The translations under genes were made by a program, and so were the position numbers. From Verrucomicrobiaceae bacterium (GTDB lineage: Bacteria > Verrucomicrobiota > Verrucomicrobiia > Verrucomicrobiales > DEV007), in the NCBI GenBank assembly GCA_012719225.1, contig JAAYAT010000037.1:1-35460 (forward strand): 35,460 nucleotides of DNA, given 5' to 3'. Positions 22,379 to 30,342 of this stretch are shown in pieces. The notes below the pieces were generated by a model. It saw only the letters and a list, made by a program, of their open reading frames with translations, was not told the DNA's origin and did no database searches. How positions within the stretch are numbered: position 1 is the stretch's first letter; each line of letters opens with the position of its first letter.

Positions 22379-23165
22379 GGTCACAGGCGGAGTGGTCTCC
22401 CTCGATGTGCCGGGAGCGGCGGTCGTGCTCGATGCGGCGTCGGCTGCTGTAGATTTCCTTGATCGTGTCTCCCGAGAGGGGCAGGGAATGTCGGTGGACG
22501 CGGTGGTTCACGCAGAGGACAGAATCCCCGAGGGAGGACACCAGATCGAGATCGTGGGTGACCATCAGGATGGTCAGCTTGCGACGCAGCGCACAGAGGG
22601 TTTCCATCAGCTGCGCCTCCACCGAGAGGTCGATGTTCGCGGTGGGTTCGTCGAGGAGGAGCAGCTCGGGTTCGCAGGCGAGGGCGCGGGCGATCATGAC
22701 GCGCTGGCGCTCCCCGCCGGAGAGGTCGGAAAAGGGACGCCGGGAAAAATCCGCCATGCCGACCTCGTCGAGCGCCTCGAGGGCGGCAGCGCGACATTTG
22801 CGGGAGAATGAACCGATGACGAGCCGGTCGAGCCGCCCCATCAGCACGATGTCGAGCGCCGAAATGGGGAATTGGGCATCGAAACGCATCGCCTGGGGGA
22901 CGTATCCCATGGCCCGCTGGGCTTTCCGGGGCGTCCGTCCGAGAACCTGCAAGGACCCCCGCGCCGGTTCGATGAGACCGAGGATGAGCTTGACGAGGGT
23001 GGATTTGCCTCCGCCGTTGGGTCCGATGACGCAGAGGGATTCCCCGCGGTGGATGCAAAAATTCACATCTTCGAGGACGAACGCCTTCCCGTATCCGAAG
23101 CAGAGGTCGCGACAATCGACGAGCACCGGCGCGTCGGGCGCGGGAGTTGGTTCGGTCGGTTTCAC
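22371..23165 (-). CDS. znuC: Zinc ABC transporter ATPase
   Basis: 264-residue ATPase of the metal ABC importer. Walker A GPNGGGKST, Q-loop PQAMRFDAQFPIS, signature LSGGERQRVMIARAL, Walker B LLLLDEPTANID and H-loop THDLD are all present. The C-terminus is His-rich (HRVHRHS, IEHDRRSRHIEGDHSACDHD), as in several ZnuC proteins, and could bind metal. The frame stays open upstream through the znuA end; GTG 23165 (MKPTEPTPAPDAP...) is the most reasonable start because it precedes the conserved VLVDCRDLCFGYG by a short linker. No Shine-Dalgarno is visible. It lies 89 bases after the znuA stop. Confidence 0.92.
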   Translation of the reverse strand: MKPTEPTPAPDAPVLVDCRDLCFGYGKAFVLEDVNFCIHRGESLCVIGPNGGGKSTLVKLILGLIEPARGSLQVLGRTPRKAQRAMGYVPQAMRFDAQFPISALDIVLMGRLDRLVIGSFSRKCRAAALEALDEVGMADFSRRPFSDLSGGERQRVMIARALACEPELLLLDEPTANIDLSVEAQLMETLCALRRKLTILMVTHDLDLVSSLGDSVLCVNHRVHRHSLPLSGDTIKEIYSSRRRIEHDRRSRHIEGDHSACDHD

Positions 23166-23254
23166 ACGGCGGCGGGCGTTCGGGAGGGGAAACGGGGTGA
23201 CCCTGTCAGGTGGTGGAGGCAAGAGGGTCTGCTCCGAGGATTCTGTCGTTCGGC

Positions 23255-24196
23255 TCACCGGGCGGAACGGATCGTCTTCGCGATGAGGCGGAGATTCGCC
23301 ATGATGTCTTTCTCCAGAGGGTCGAGAGTCTGCACTTTTCCCCCTATCGTTTCGGCGAGAGATTCGGCGCTGGATTGGTCGAACTGCGGTTGGACGAAAA
23401 TCACTTTGACGCCTTCTGCTTTGGCGCGTTTGGCCACTTCGGCGACTTGTCGGGGACTGGGGCTGCGTCCGGCCAGTTCGATGGATTTCTGGGTCAGTCC
23501 GTAGTCGGCGGCGAAGTAGGCGAAGGCCCCGTGGTAGACGTAGATGGTCGAATTTTTCACCGGTGCGAGCGTCTCCGTGAGATCCCGGTCGAGCTGTTTG
23601 AGGTCGCTCTCGAGGGCGGCGAGATTGGCGTCGATTTCCGGAGAGGCTTCGGCCGGAGTGTGCGCTTTGAGGATGGCGGCGATGCGTCCGGCCTGGTGGA
23701 GGAGCATCTTCGGGGAGAGCCAAACATGCGGGTCGCGCAGATCATCGTGGTCATGATCGTGCTCGTGGTCGTCCTTCTCGGCGGCGTCGCCTTTCTCTTC
23801 GGCGTGCTCGTGGTCGTGGTCGTGATCCACTTCGCATTCGCTGCAACTGTCGGCGAGGAGTTCGAGTCCTTCGAGGAGGTCGATGTCCTTGGGCGAATGG
23901 ATGCCGTCCCCCAGCGCGACGAAAAAGTTGGCTTCAAAAGAGATCCCGCCGGAGAAAATCAAGTTGGCTTTGGAAATCTCGGTGATCTGGCGGGGCGAGG
24001 GGGAATAATTGTGGGCATCGTCTCCTTTCTGCACGATCGCCTTGACCTCGATCCAATCCCCTCCGATGCGCTCGAGCAGATATTCGTAGGGCAGGATGGG
24101 GACAAAGACGCGGAGCTTCTCCGGCTTTTCCGCGGCGGCGGCGTTGAGACCGAAGGCGAGGAGGAGAAGGGCGAGGGCGGGGGACAGTGCTTTCAT
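23255..24196 (-). CDS. znuA: Zinc-binding periplasmic protein of the ZnuABC importer
   Basis: 313 residues, cluster A-I metal-binding protein. The signal peptide is MKALSPALALLLLAFGLNAAAA. Expected ligands are visible: H62 (DDAHNYSPSPRQ), H157 (DPHVWLSP), H222 (YHGAFAYFAADYG) and D292 (TLDPLEKD). An acidic His-rich loop (about 124-151; DHDHDHEH, DDHEHDHDHDD), the hallmark of zinc-specific members, sits between the first two ligands and is preceded by CSEC (118-121). It captures Zn(II) in the periplasm and delivers it to ZnuB. Transcribed with the upstream HMA protein and downstream znuC/znuB. Confidence 0.95.
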   Translation of the reverse strand: MKALSPALALLLLAFGLNAAAAEKPEKLRVFVPILPYEYLLERIGGDWIEVKAIVQKGDDAHNYSPSPRQITEISKANLIFSGGISFEANFFVALGDGIHSPKDIDLLEGLELLADSCSECEVDHDHDHEHAEEKGDAAEKDDHEHDHDHDDLRDPHVWLSPKMLLHQAGRIAAILKAHTPAEASPEIDANLAALESDLKQLDRDLTETLAPVKNSTIYVYHGAFAYFAADYGLTQKSIELAGRSPSPRQVAEVAKRAKAEGVKVIFVQPQFDQSSAESLAETIGGKVQTLDPLEKDIMANLRLIAKTIRSAR

Positions 24197-24228
24197 AGGA
24201 GAGGATGGCTATTGTGTGTCGATCAGGA

Positions 24229-24534
24229 TCAACCGGCCTTGGTCCAACTGATGATTTCGTAATGCGAGTCCTTGCCGAGGGCTTTGTTGGCGTCGGCCCG
24301 TGAAATCTCCGCGGTGCCGTCGGTGACGATGGTGAGCTGGTGCTGGTCTTTGCCCAGCTTGGTGATGCGGATCGTTTTGACTCCCTTGATTTTGCCGAGG
24401 GCGCGGCTGATCGTTTTTTTGCAGCCGGCGCATTCGATCCCCTTCATCTTCGCGGTGTAGGAGGTCTCCGCCGCGAAGGCCGCTTGCGAGAGGAACAGGC
24501 TCAAGAGGAGAAGACAGGTGGAGAGGGCTTTCAT
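24229..24534 (-). CDS. Periplasmic heavy-metal-associated (HMA) domain protein in the zinc operon
   Basis: 101 residues. A signal peptide (MKALSTCLLLLSLFLSQAAFA) is followed by a single MerP/CopZ-like HMA domain with metal motif GIECAGCKK (C35, C38), then a domain end VTDGTAEISRADANKALGKDSHYEI. It is the first gene of the leftward zinc operon, 32 bases before znuA. HMA proteins usually carry Cu(I), Hg(II) or Zn(II); here the context points to zinc handling in the periplasm, perhaps handing metal to ZnuA (inference). Its signal peptide begins MKALS, like that of ZnuA. Confidence 0.9.
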   Translation of the reverse strand: MKALSTCLLLLSLFLSQAAFAAETSYTAKMKGIECAGCKKTISRALGKIKGVKTIRITKLGKDQHQLTIVTDGTAEISRADANKALGKDSHYEIISWTKAG

Positions 24535-24566
24535 AGGGAAAAAATAGGAAAAAAGGGATGCCGTTA

Positions 24567-24645
24567 ACGCAAGTTACTTGCATAAAATACTTGCATTCGT
24601 TTTGCATTATGGCAGAAAGTTTTTACAAACGCAAACAATTTGCGT
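24567..24645. promoter_or_regulatory. Divergent control region of the zinc locus, with putative Zur-type operators
   Basis: Between the leftward hma-znuACB operon and the rightward outer-membrane gene. It contains GCAAG-TTA-CTTGC (24569-24581) and ACGCAAA-CAA-TTTGCGT (24629-24645). Both dyads share the core GCAA-N5-TTGC. TTGCAT occurs at 24578, 24591 and 24602. A leftward -10-like CATAAT (minus strand, 24611 to 24606) with TTGCGT 17 bases upstream is plausible. Fur-family zinc repressors (Zur) bind AT-rich dyads in such positions and release them when zinc is scarce. The repressor gene is not in the window. Confidence 0.6.
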
Positions 24646-24666
24646 ATGGGCAACCCCTCCAAAAGA

Positions 24667-25959
24667 ATGAAAAAAACCGCGCTGCTCTGTTCTCTTTTCT
24701 GGGTTTTTCTCCCCTTGGCGGCTCAGGAGACCGTCGAAAGCGATGCCGAGGTCTACGAATACCATGTCGGCGAGGTGGATTACCTCAGCGGCGAAGGGGT
24801 GAATCTCGGGGGATTTCTTTTTCCGAGCGTATTCGTTCAGGGCGCGGGCGGCGTTTTCGAACCGGGCGCCGGGGCCGGGGATGTCTCCACCACCGGGCAT
24901 GATCCCCAAAATGATTGGGGCGTCAGTGATATCCATCTCCATCTCGATCTCGACTTCGGAGGCAAAGTGACGGGCTCCGTGACGGGTTTCGGCCATCAGA
25001 CGGAAGACCACGTCTGGGAGGCGGAATTCGAGGAAGCGTATCTCCACTGGCGCATCAACGACACGCTTTCCATCGGCGGGGGGCAGTTTCGGAACGCCTT
25101 CGGTTTTCAGTCGGGCCTGCATCCCCACGATTGGTTTTTTGTGAACCAGAATCTGATCAACAGCCGCATGGTCAACGAGGGAGAGCTGATCTCCCAAGGG
25201 GGTGAGATCCTCGTGCGCACGCCCTCGAGCGGGTTGCTCACGTTCGGTCTGGGCGGAATCCGATCCCATTCCCACAACCACTCGCACAACCACGGAGGTC
25301 ACGGCGACCACGAAGACGAACATGGCGATGCGGACCATGACGAGCACGAAGAGGGCGAGGATCATCACGACGGCCATGACAGCGAGCCTCTCGAGATCGA
25401 CGACGCCGGATTCAAGAGCTGGGCTCTCACCACCGACTATCGCTTTCGCATGCCCTTCGACGAAAGCCTCACGGGCAGTCTCTCTCTCGGAGTGGGCGAG
25501 AACGGTTTCGGTCGCAATTCCACCCTCTACGGGGCGGGCCTTCGCAAGGTCTGGAACGGCCACGACCACGGTTCCGGTGGTCCCGATTTCTGCGCCGGGG
25601 CGACAATGTGGCAGGGGGAGCTGCTCGGGCGTAACGTCGATGTTTTTCTTGAGAATGGGGACCAGAGAACCTTCACCGACTACGGTTTTTCGAACTCACT
25701 CCACCACGGTCTCAGCGATCACGTCACCCTATCGCTGCGGCACGACTGGATCTCGGCGGTGGAAATCGCGGGGCTCGGTGATCGTCATCGCCTCTCCGCC
25801 GCTCTGACCGCCTTCGTCGATCCGGAGCAGCGGGTCCGCGCGCGGGTGCAATATGACTATCTGCGGGATGAGACCGTCGGCGGCGAACATGTCGCCTGGC
25901 TCCAGATCCAATGGCAATGGGGCGGCATCGGCGGTTCCCATGCGGGGCACGGGCATTGA
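24667..25959 (+). CDS. His-rich outer-membrane beta-barrel protein, probable zinc porin
   Basis: About 430 residues from ATG 24667 (ATG 24646 also in frame). The signal peptide is MKKTALLCSLFWVFLPLAA. The body alternates polar and hydrophobic residues in many short strands (VTGSVTGFGHQTEDHVWEAEFEEAYLHWRI, LTFGLGGIRSHSH, LTGSLSLGVGENGFG, HVTLSLRHDWISAVEI), and the last strand ends VAWLQIQWQWGG, as in porin-like barrels. A long His/Asp/Glu-rich loop (about residues 200-240; HNHSHNHGGHGDHEDEHGD) and a terminal SHAGHGH suggest zinc capture at the cell surface or in the pore. No TonB plug is seen, so passive or porin-type passage is inferred. Divergent from the zinc ABC importer and probably co-regulated with it. 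Confidence 0.85.
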   Translation: MKKTALLCSLFWVFLPLAAQETVESDAEVYEYHVGEVDYLSGEGVNLGGFLFPSVFVQGAGGVFEPGAGAGDVSTTGHDPQNDWGVSDIHLHLDLDFGGKVTGSVTGFGHQTEDHVWEAEFEEAYLHWRINDTLSIGGGQFRNAFGFQSGLHPHDWFFVNQNLINSRMVNEGELISQGGEILVRTPSSGLLTFGLGGIRSHSHNHSHNHGGHGDHEDEHGDADHDEHEEGEDHHDGHDSEPLEIDDAGFKSWALTTDYRFRMPFDESLTGSLSLGVGENGFGRNSTLYGAGLRKVWNGHDHGSGGPDFCAGATMWQGELLGRNVDVFLENGDQRTFTDYGFSNSLHHGLSDHVTLSLRHDWISAVEIAGLGDRHRLSAALTAFVDPEQRVRARVQYDYLRDETVGGEHVAWLQIQWQWGGIGGSHAGHGH

Positions 25960-26106
25960 GTCCTCCGAGCGGCGGATCCCCGACAGACGATTCCTCCGCC
26001 CGGTCTCACTCCGTTTTATTCTGGAATCCCCCCGCGCTCCCCGGACCCTTCCCGGCTTTTTCTTTGACGCGATTCGTTTTTTCTTTACGGTAGCCCCGAC
26101 TGCCGC

Positions 26107-27199
<1,093 letters not shown>

Positions 27200-27230
27200 T
27201 CTCCCCCTTCAGATCCATTCTTTTAGCATG

Positions 27231-27270
27231 AGAAAGCGCCCCCGACAGATCCGTTGGCGGGCGCTTTTCT
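27231..27270 (+). terminator. Intrinsic terminator between gapA and pgk
   Basis: AGAAAGCGCCC (27231-27241) pairs with GGGCGCTTTTCT (27259-27270) with one extra A:T position, around a loop of about 17 bases whose ends (CCGA/TTGG) can also pair with wobble. The T-run TTTTCT is part of the stem. It may be an attenuating rather than a complete stop, giving more gapA than pgk/tpiA transcript (inference). Confidence 0.6.
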
Positions 27271-27351
27271 GCCATTAGCTCTCTCCCCGGAAAACGGACC
27301 ACCGCATTTGGAGCGGACGTCGCTCCTTTCCCCTCTTCTCCTCCCTATCTC

Positions 27352-28554
27352 ATGGCCAAACTCTCTCTTCGTGACCTCGCTCCCGCCGGTCGTCGTGTTC
27401 TCATGCGCGTCGACTTCAACGTCCCGCTCAACAGCGCCGGGGAGATCACCGACGACACCCGGATCACGGCGGCGATTCCCTCGATCGAGTTCCTCGCGAA
27501 GGCGGGCGCTCGCGTCATTCTGATGTCCCATCTGGGGCGTCCCAAGGGCACCCCGGAGGCGAAATATTCCCTCCAACCTGCCGCCGCTCGTCTCGATGAG
27601 CTCCTCGCCGTCCCGGTGAAATTCGTCGACGACTGCATCGGGGAGAAAGCGGATGCGGCGGTCGCGGATCTCAAGGACGGCGAAGTGCTCCTGCTGGAGA
27701 ACGTGCGCTTCCACGCCGGAGAAGAGAAGAACGACCCCGAATTTTCCCGGCAACTCGCCGCGCACGGCGACATCTACGTGAACGACGCTTTCGGAACGGC
27801 CCACCGCGCCCACGCCTCGACCGTAGGGGTGACGCAATTCATCGACCAATGCGCGATGGGTTTCCTCATTGAAAAGGAGCTGGAATACCTCGTCGACAAA
27901 CTGGAGAACCCCGCCCGTCCTTTTGTCGTGATCATGGGTGGGGCCAAGGTCTCGGACAAAATCGAGGTACTGAACCGCCTCATGGAAAAAGCCGATGCCT
28001 TCATCATCGGCGGGGCGATGGCCAACACCTTCCGCCTCGCCCAGGGCTACCAAATCGGCAAGAGCCTCGCCGAGCCGGACAAAACCGATCTCGCCTTGCG
28101 GATCCTCGAAACCGCCGAGAAGAACCAAACCGAGTTCCTCCTTCCCGCCGACACCCGCCACACCGCCGAGTTCGCCGACGACGCTCCCACCGAGGTCACC
28201 GAGGTATGGGGCGAGGGCGGTGCCATTCCCGCCGAGCGCGAGGGCATCGACATCGGCGACCGCGCCATCGCCGATTTTTCCAAAAAGATCGCCGAAGCGG
28301 GCACCATCATCTGGAACGGCCCCATGGGCGTTTTTGAAAAGCGCGGCTTCGACATCGGCACGAAAGCGATCGGCAAGGCCATCGCGGAGAACACCAAGGC
28401 CGTCAAAATCGTCGGAGGCGGAGATTCGGTCACCGCGGCCAACCAGTTCGGATTCGGCGAGAAAATGGACCATATGTCCACCGGAGGCGGTGCCTCCCTC
28501 GAGCTGCTCGAAGGCAAGGTCCTCCCCGGCATCGCCGCCCTCGACGAAAAATAA
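27352..28554 (+). CDS. pgk: Phosphoglycerate kinase
   Basis: 400-residue cytoplasmic kinase that transfers phosphate from 1,3-bisphosphoglycerate to ADP. RVDFNVPLN (D21, N23) and SHLGRPKG (H60, R63) form the substrate side. GEVLLLENVRFHAGEEKND, VNDAFGTAHRAHAST, VVIMGGAKVSDKI, WNGPMGVFE and the nucleotide site VKIVGGGDSVTA (about 353-363) are all intact, as is STGGGASLELLEG near the end. Full length, no anomalies. It lies 152 bases after gapA and 56 bases before tpiA; pgk and tpiA probably share a transcript. Confidence 0.97.
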   Translation: MAKLSLRDLAPAGRRVLMRVDFNVPLNSAGEITDDTRITAAIPSIEFLAKAGARVILMSHLGRPKGTPEAKYSLQPAAARLDELLAVPVKFVDDCIGEKADAAVADLKDGEVLLLENVRFHAGEEKNDPEFSRQLAAHGDIYVNDAFGTAHRAHASTVGVTQFIDQCAMGFLIEKELEYLVDKLENPARPFVVIMGGAKVSDKIEVLNRLMEKADAFIIGGAMANTFRLAQGYQIGKSLAEPDKTDLALRILETAEKNQTEFLLPADTRHTAEFADDAPTEVTEVWGEGGAIPAEREGIDIGDRAIADFSKKIAEAGTIIWNGPMGVFEKRGFDIGTKAIGKAIAENTKAVKIVGGGDSVTAANQFGFGEKMDHMSTGGGASLELLEGKVLPGIAALDEK

Positions 28555-28569
28555 GAATCAAAAAATTTC

Positions 28570-28606
28570 CAGCTAAAAAGCAAAACAGCTAAAAGCTAAA
28601 AAGCTA
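28570..28606 (+). repeat. AGCTAAAA direct repeats in the pgk-tpiA gap
   Basis: AGCTAAAA or close variants occur four times (28570-28606), ending 5 bases before the tpiA start. The tract is strikingly AT-rich for this genome. It is probably an unstructured, A-rich translation enhancer in place of a Shine-Dalgarno, or slippage-generated. Confidence 0.6.
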
Positions 28607-28610
28607 CCCC

Positions 28611-29372
28611 ATGAGCCGCAAGACCATCATCGCCGCCAATTGGAAGATGAACATGACTCCGTCCGAGACGGCCGTCTTTCTCGAGCCTTTCCTCCAGAGC
28701 TTCCCCGAAGCCACCGCCGCCGACATCGTCATCGCCCCGCCCTTCGTCTCACTCGCGAAGGCCGCCGAAGGCCTCGGCGCGCATCCCGCCGTGGCTCTGG
28801 CTGCGCAGAACATGTCCCACGAGGCCTCCGGCGCGTTCACCGGTGAGACCAGCGCCGCGATGCTCGGGGATGTCGGTTGCGCCTACGTGATTCTCGGCCA
28901 CAGCGAGCGCCGCTCGCTCTACGGCGAAGGGGATTCTGTCATCAATCAAAAAGTCCACGCCGCTCTCGCCGCCGGGCTCAAGCCCATCCTCTGCATCGGG
29001 GAATCCCTCGAAGAACGGGACGGCGGACAACTGGAATTCGTCCTCTCGCAGCAACTCGAGGGCAGCCTCGCCGGGATCGCCGCCGCCGCGATGGCCGACA
29101 TCGTCATTGCCTACGAACCCGTCTGGGCGATCGGCACCGGACGCACCGCCTCGCCCGAGCAGGCGCAGGAGACCCAGGCCTACGTCCGCAGCGTCCTCGC
29201 AAACCTCTTCGGCGGGAAAGTGGCCGGGGCGACCCGCATCCAGTACGGCGGCAGTGTCAAACCGGGCAACGCCGCCGAACTCATCTCCCAACCGGACATC
29301 GACGGGTTCCTCGTCGGCGGGGCCAGCCTCGATCCGACGAGTTTCGCCGAGATCATTCGAGCCTCGCTTTGA
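28611..29372 (+). CDS. tpiA: Triosephosphate isomerase
   Basis: 253-residue TIM-barrel enzyme interconverting dihydroxyacetone phosphate and glyceraldehyde-3-phosphate. Catalytic residues: N10 and K12 (AANWKMN), H97 (ILGHSERR) and E169 (IAYEPVWAIGTG). Phosphate-binding IQYGGSVKPGNA and FLVGGASLDP are present. Length is typical. ATG 28611 is 56 bases after the pgk stop. The last codons form the left arm of a putative terminator hairpin. Confidence 0.97.
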   Translation: MSRKTIIAANWKMNMTPSETAVFLEPFLQSFPEATAADIVIAPPFVSLAKAAEGLGAHPAVALAAQNMSHEASGAFTGETSAAMLGDVGCAYVILGHSERRSLYGEGDSVINQKVHAALAAGLKPILCIGESLEERDGGQLEFVLSQQLEGSLAGIAAAAMADIVIAYEPVWAIGTGRTASPEQAQETQAYVRSVLANLFGGKVAGATRIQYGGSVKPGNAAELISQPDIDGFLVGGASLDPTSFAEIIRASL

Positions 29373-29379
29373 GGCTTTT
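29359..29379 (+). terminator. Probable intrinsic terminator overlapping the tpiA stop
   Basis: AGCCTC (29360-29365) pairs with GAGGCT (29371-29376) around GCTTT, followed by TTTC. The left arm is inside the last tpiA codons. The sequence from 29371 (GAGGCTTTTCAGGGGTT) is repeated almost exactly at 29388 (GAGGCTTTCAGGGGTC), a tandem direct repeat within the short gap before the convergent lipoprotein gene. Confidence 0.5.
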
Positions 29380-29401
29380 CAGGGGTTGAGGCTTTCAGGG
29401 G

Positions 29402-30286
29402 TCACTTCAGCTTCACCGTGAACTCTTCGGCGGTTTCGATGGTGAGGCCGTCGAGTTTTCCGAAAAGTTCCCTGACGGATGCTTCCGTCACGCTCTTCGG
29501 ATCGGCCGCCGCTTTGTCGGCGAAGGCTCCGAAATCGGGGTCGTTGAGCAGTTGGCCCACGTCCGCGTCGCTCAAGGTGATGCGGTTGCCCTCGACGTGG
29601 GTCGCGGTCGTTTCCGCGATGCCTCCGTCGGCTTCCAGGAAAATCCCGGCGCGCATTCCCTGGGTCATCCCCGCCGCCATTTTCATCGATTGAGAGGGGG
29701 TCATGCCCATCTGTTGACCCTGTTTCAGTTGTTCTTCGTCGATGAGACCATCGAGTCCGCTTTTGGCGAAGGAGGATTTCGCGGTGAGGACATCCCCGTT
29801 CAGATCAAAGGTGAGCGCGCCTCCCGCGTCCGTCGGCATTTTTTCGCCGGACGATTCCACGAACTCCTTGGCCTGGCCCGGCATCGTGTTCTGGTCGATG
29901 CGGATCTTGCGAATGTCGTCGAAATCATAGGTGACCGAGTAGCCCTCCCAGCCTTCGGCGTCCTTGCCGGGTTCGTGTGTGGCGTAGCGGACGCCCTCCC
30001 CGTAGTTGGCCGCATCCTTGCGGAGCGATGCCTCGTCGGGCGTGGCCATCTTGCCGATGAGCCCGAATTGGGGCGTTCCGGCTCCGGCGGCCGATCCGGT
30101 CCCTTCGAGAGCCCCGCCGAGACTCTCCAGTTGTTTGATCATCGCCAGCATCTGCGGGGAGAAATGGTACTGGGAAACGATGGAACCGGTCCCGTCCTTT
30201 TTCACCTTCACGAGGGTGGAGGTGCGGAAGCAGGAGGTGGAGAACAGGGAAACAACACCGAGGAGGAGGAGAAGTGTGCGCGTCAT
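29402..30286 (-). CDS. Putative lipoprotein of unknown function
   Basis: 294 residues. The N-terminus MTRTLLLLLGVVSLFSTSC is a lipoprotein-type signal with modified C19; the lipobox STSC is weak at its first position. The following FRTSTLVKVKKDGTGSIVSQYHFSPQML resembles the start of several verrucomicrobial lipoproteins of unknown role. The middle is rich in G, A and M, the end in short beta strands (LTIETAEEFTVKLK). No enzymatic motif is seen. It follows the PBP2-like gene by 56 bases on the same strand, so a link to envelope assembly is possible but unproven. Confidence 0.82.
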   Translation of the reverse strand: MTRTLLLLLGVVSLFSTSCFRTSTLVKVKKDGTGSIVSQYHFSPQMLAMIKQLESLGGALEGTGSAAGAGTPQFGLIGKMATPDEASLRKDAANYGEGVRYATHEPGKDAEGWEGYSVTYDFDDIRKIRIDQNTMPGQAKEFVESSGEKMPTDAGGALTFDLNGDVLTAKSSFAKSGLDGLIDEEQLKQGQQMGMTPSQSMKMAAGMTQGMRAGIFLEADGGIAETTATHVEGNRITLSDADVGQLLNDPDFGAFADKAAADPKSVTEASVRELFGKLDGLTIETAEEFTVKLK

Positions 30287-30342
30287 GGGCGCAAGGATAC
30301 CCCATTGTCGCCGGGGCGGGAATCAAAAAAGCGCGCTTCTTC

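Noticed and set aside
23166-23723. znuC extended upstream to give a 450-residue protein
   Set aside because: The added part is antisense-free overlap with znuA in another frame and low-complexity; normal ZnuC is about 250 residues.
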